Positions 60,280 through 64,000 of a stretch of DNA of 64,000 bases are shown here, piece by piece. Position 1 is the stretch's first letter. Each line of letters starts with the position of its first letter. The translations under genes and the position numbers were made by a program. This stretch comes from Selaginella tamariscina. Taxonomy: Eukaryota > Streptophyta > Lycopodiopsida > Selaginellales > Selaginellaceae. The notes beneath the pieces are model-generated. The model ran no database searches, was not told the DNA's origin, and saw only the letters and a program-made list of their open reading frames with translations. Location: positions 744,363 to 808,362 of the forward strand of contig PUQB01000048.1 in NCBI GenBank assembly GCA_003024785.1, read 5' to 3'.

Positions 60280-62394
60280 ATGAATCAATAGGAGGATACA
60301 GAATATGAATATATAGAGAGGAGTAATTCTAAAAGATAAAAGCTAAACCGAATTATATATGCATTTATTGGTGGTCTCAGTTCTTCACAGAAGGAGTAAT
60401 CTGTCAGCAGTTTGCGTGTGGCCAACAATTGGTGTGAATATAAATACAAGTACACGTACTATGTTAGTTACTTATGTATGCGTTGCATGAGACACGCGCA
60501 CACGCACACACACGACTTCTAGATGCTAAACCATACAGAAAAGTATGTCTGGATCATTTGAAAAAGACATATTGAATTTGACTATTTTGGTAATGAAAAA
60601 ATATTAAATATTGGTTTTATGTACAATTTTTACTTCAAAATTAGACATAGTTTTTCGATAAGTATGTAGTTTTTTGACGGCATACTTGCTAATTAATTTT
60701 GAACATGAAAATGTTAATGGTATGTATAGTATTGCTCCTCTGAATTTTAAAAAAAATGATTTAGAATGTCACAGTTTAAAACAATGTAATTAATATCAAA
60801 ATCAATTGATAATTTTAATAATTTATTTAAAACTACGTGAACTTGTGTAGCCATGTGAAGTACTACTACTCAAGTTATGTACTTCAAACTGAAAATAATT
60901 AAAATCTAAAAATATTAAAAATATTCTCATTAACACTTGGTTTAGTGTAGTTTTGATTTATTTTTTTAATTTATTATTTATTTCTAAGTTTAAAACTAAA
61001 ACCTTAATTAAGTTTTAAAAAAATTATGGATTAGTATAGTTTTGCTTTTGCTTTATTTATTTTTAAATAAATAAAAAGAAAAAGAAACACACCTTATCGT
61101 ATTCGAATATAAAGTTTTAAAATAAATAAGACCACTTTCGGTGTTATTTCCGTTTTTTAAAATCAAAATTAGAATTACTTAAAATGTTAATAAAAATTAA
61201 TACTACTCAATCATATTCTTTCTCTTATACAAAAGATATAATAAAAGAGCTTTAAATGAATGGGTCATGTAAATTATCACATTTTAAAAGGTTAATAAGA
61301 GGTAAAATAATTATTAATTCAATAACTAACAAGTTTAATAATAATATTTAATGGTGATTTAAAAATATTGTTGATGAACCACAAAAACTTGTTAAACTAA
61401 AAGGTTTTTAAAACTTAATAATTAAATAGTTCAATACCTATGAAATGTATTTAATAGAACATCATTTAAGTTCAAGTGATATAAATTCATTATCCCAATA
61501 TCAATAATTTAAACTTTATTTAATAACAAAATGTAAAAAGTGTTTAATGTAATTTTACTTCACATTAAACTTCATCTTAAAAATATAAAATAATAAGGAA
61601 ATATTAAAAAAATTTAGTGATGTTCTAATAATATTTAAGTCTTAAATTTATTTTGTTCATAAAACATTATTATAATTATACTTTTTTTATAAAATATAAA
61701 CTAAAAAAGTGAATAGGAACAAGTATATATGATTTAGAATTTATTTCATCTTTAAAGAATTATCTTAAGAAAAAACTTAAAATTATTATAAATACCAAAT
61801 ATTAAATAAAGTTTTTAAAATATTTTCATATACTAACATAAAAAGTTTTAGAATATTTTAAAATATATTAAAACCTTCTAGAACTACCATGTATTAAAAT
61901 CAAGAATATTAATTTTAATTTGAAGTATGTTTAAGGTATACTTACTATGAAGTATATACTGCGTATATATATATTGACTTAGATTTAATTTTAAATTGAG
62001 AAAACAATTAAATGATTTTAATAATATACTATGTTGAAATGAGTTTTTACAGTTTTAAAATTCTCTTAACAATAGCAATTATATTAAAATTAAAAATATA
62101 TTAATAATATTTATGTTTAAAGAAGCAAGACTAAAACAAATTTACTTAAAACTTAATTTAAAATATTATAATTATAAAATATTTAATAATATCTTATCTT
62201 TAATGTAAGGGACTTGAATACAGATAATGTAAGTCTTATTTAGATTTTAATTCAGCCAGTTATAAGAAAAATTAGGAGAATAATATCTCATTAATAACAT
62301 GCTTAATCTCATTATAAAATATAAGATTTGTATATACAAAAGCATCCTACTACTTGCGAACGTGAGAAGAGCATTTCGAGTTTAAATTATCTAT
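60280..62394. other. Spacer upstream of UGT-C4
   Basis: No gene is seen. It is a near-copy of the other spacers with additional short deletions, especially at 60,280-61,150. Confidence 0.6.
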
Positions 62395-63825
62395 CTAAAA
62401 GCAAGAGGCAATCTCCTTGAAAGACAAGAGGTTCTTCTGGGACGAGCCACCACGAAATGCACCTCTTACAATCCGCATCAGCTCTTTAGTTTCTGCCTCT
62501 CATGTCAGTTCCACATCCACCATCACCGCTCTAATCACACCTCGATCTCCTCAACCGTCACTTCTGTCTTGGTCCCTCGGCCACTTCTTCCCAATCTTCC
62601 ACTTGTCCACCATAGCTGTTGCATTTACATTCTGCTCTGCACCACAAGGCCAGCATATCGTGGGTACACCTGCACAGACACTCTCCATTGTAGAGTTCCA
62701 TCCGCAGTGTGTGAAGAACGCTCCCACCGACTCGTGCCTCAAAAACATGCAGCCTGTACAAACAGCGTGTGTGTGTGTTCTGTGGTGTTGTATATATGTT
62801 TATATTACCTGGGGAGCCCAATCCACCACCAAGCCTTGATCATCGAATCTCTTAACAAGATCTTCAAAGAAATCCTCACTGGAATCCGTGGCAAAGTTCC
62901 GTCCTATAGCCCATAGAAACGGCCTCCGCTAGCTTTCACAGCTTGCGCAATCTTCTCGACTTGTCCAACAGGCAGAGACACATACTGCCAAATGCGATAT
63001 ACAGCACTGTGTGTTGTGCATGCTTGTCTAGCCAGCTCAATATGGAAAGCTCACCCTCTGTCAATCTAGCCTTTGATTCAGCTGCATCTTCGTCCGAGAG
63101 AAACTCCGAAGGTAACAAAGGTCCTACAGTAAATTAAACTGTACTCGTTGTGCATCCACAATCTCTTGCTCTAGCTCCTCAACTGTGTTCGCTAGAACGC
63201 ACGCCGCCTCTCTAAACGCCCCACTACGCGTCCGAGTGACTCTATGATTGGATTCCACTCGTGGAATGCCAAAGGAAGCTGTTTTCTATGGAGAGGTTCA
63301 ATACCAGAAAGAAATGTGATCAGTGTCTTGTCCTCCGGCTTAGCTGACGAAAACAGGCAAACGTATAGTTATCTATAACAACCACTAAGCAAGATTACCA
63401 TTGGCAGGAATAAAGCCTTCAGAAACGAGGCGTGGGATGTGGAAGCAAATGGCTTCGGTTCTGGCACCGCCCGTCCCGAATACAACTCGAGGAATACCCA
63501 AATCGTTAGCTAAGTCCTGTGTCCAATCCAGGAACCAATCAGAAATGATACACTTCACGGGAACCTCCAGGGATTTCAGGGCGTGTTCCACGCTCTCCTT
63601 TAGCCCAGTAAAAGCCTCCTCTACTGTGAAATTGTCAGGCTTAGGAATCGAAACGAGCTCGACATGTTCTTCTTGGAGGTTTGTACATAGCTTTGTGTAG
63701 TAGTCTTCCGTGAGGATGACCTTCACACTGAACCCCAACGGAATTAATCTCCTTGAAAACTCCACCATTGGATTCACATGTCCAGAACCAGTCCATGGGA
63801 ACACTGCTACATGAATTCTTTCCAT
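62395..63825 (-). CDS. UDP-glycosyltransferase C5 (diverged 5' half)
   Basis: Exons: 63825-63399, 63343-62809, 62753-62395. Exon 1 is fully open (427 nt), with SGHVNPM and [13 protein letters not shown]. It carries real substitutions relative to C2 (for example TNLQEEHVE, EEAFTGLKESVEH, GTGGARTEAIC). Exon 2 also shows substitutions, plus short deletions near 62,923, 63,130 and 63,210-63,260. Exon 3 has extra or missing bases near 62,492, 62,520, 62,541, 62,575, 62,584 and 62,745. The PSPG core HCGWNS to CWPCGAEQN remains. The mix suggests that the 5' half comes from an older, separate UGT lineage. Confidence 0.8.
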
Positions 63826-64000
63826 AAGAAATCAACAGGGAGGATACAGAATATGAATATATAGAGAGGAGTAATTCTATTAGATAACGATAACGGAATA
63901 TAATATGCATTTATTGGTCTTCACAGAAGGTCAGCAGTTGCATGTGGTAGAACATTTGGTGTGGAGTATAAATATACGTACACGTACATATGCTAGTTAC
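63826..64000. promoter_or_regulatory. Upstream region of UGT-C5, partial
   Basis: It resembles the start of the other array spacers but with more differences (GTGGAGTATAAATATACG near 63,960). The minus strand reads TATTTATAC there, a TATA-like site about 140 bp before the start codon, at the same place as in the other units. The window ends here. Confidence 0.4.

Larger units (their letters stand above)
48124..63825 (-). repeat. Head-to-tail array of five UGT units
   Basis: Start codons lie at 49,558, 53,161, 56,716, 60,279 and 63,825, giving periods of 3,603, 3,555, 3,563 and 3,546 bp. Each unit comprises a three-exon UGT and a spacer of about 2.1 kb. The spacers are near-identical over their whole length, including AT-rich DNA under no obvious constraint, so the duplications are recent or homogenised. 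Left of 48,120 the match stops. Exons 1 and 2 of the last unit carry more substitutions than the others. Confidence 0.9.

Overview
The window is nuclear DNA of a land plant. It holds a multi-exon Raf-like MAP3K gene with GT-AG introns, plant-type UDP-glycosyltransferases with a PSPG box, Ty3/gypsy LTR retrotransposons of two lineages, and long AT-rich intergenic tracts with (CA)n/(TA)n microsatellites. The chromovirus reverse transcriptase looks more like the Tcn1-type elements known from mosses than like the Tekay/Reina/CRM types of flowering plants. That hints at a non-seed plant, but it is an inference, not an identification.

Layout. 1-9,719: wreckage of a non-chromodomain Ty3/gypsy family (gag, protease, RT, RNase H, integrase, plus an extra coiled-coil ORF after the integrase). 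A 5'-truncated and internally deleted second copy lies inverted inside it. 9,720-23,640: a nested pile. It has two diverged copies of a C-rich LTR, an old minus-strand chromovirus split by a younger complete chromovirus (12,484-18,404, 5-bp target duplication visible), and plus-strand fragments of the same family on both outer sides. 23,640-27,800: AT-rich DNA containing a 1.7-kb foldback (palindromic) element whose two ends are minisatellites packed with the heat-shock-element core GAATATTC. 27,830-34,000: a decayed hAT-type transposase and an unrecognised degenerate stretch with a second BED-like finger. 36,217-41,238: an EDR1-like MAP3K gene of 16 coding exons. 42,868-43,840: a broken F-box gene. 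43,882-63,825: seven UDP-glycosyltransferase genes, all on the minus strand. The first two are diverged. The last five form a head-to-tail array with periods of about 3.55-3.60 kb.

Function. The UGT cluster would glycosylate small molecules from UDP-sugars in the cytosol. The MAP3K would act in stress or hormone signalling. However, every host gene carries at least one frame-breaking small indel as assembled. Among the near-identical UGT units the differences are mostly short deletions. This looks at least partly like consensus error, so pseudogene calls here are provisional. No tRNA, rRNA, CRISPR or prokaryotic features were seen.
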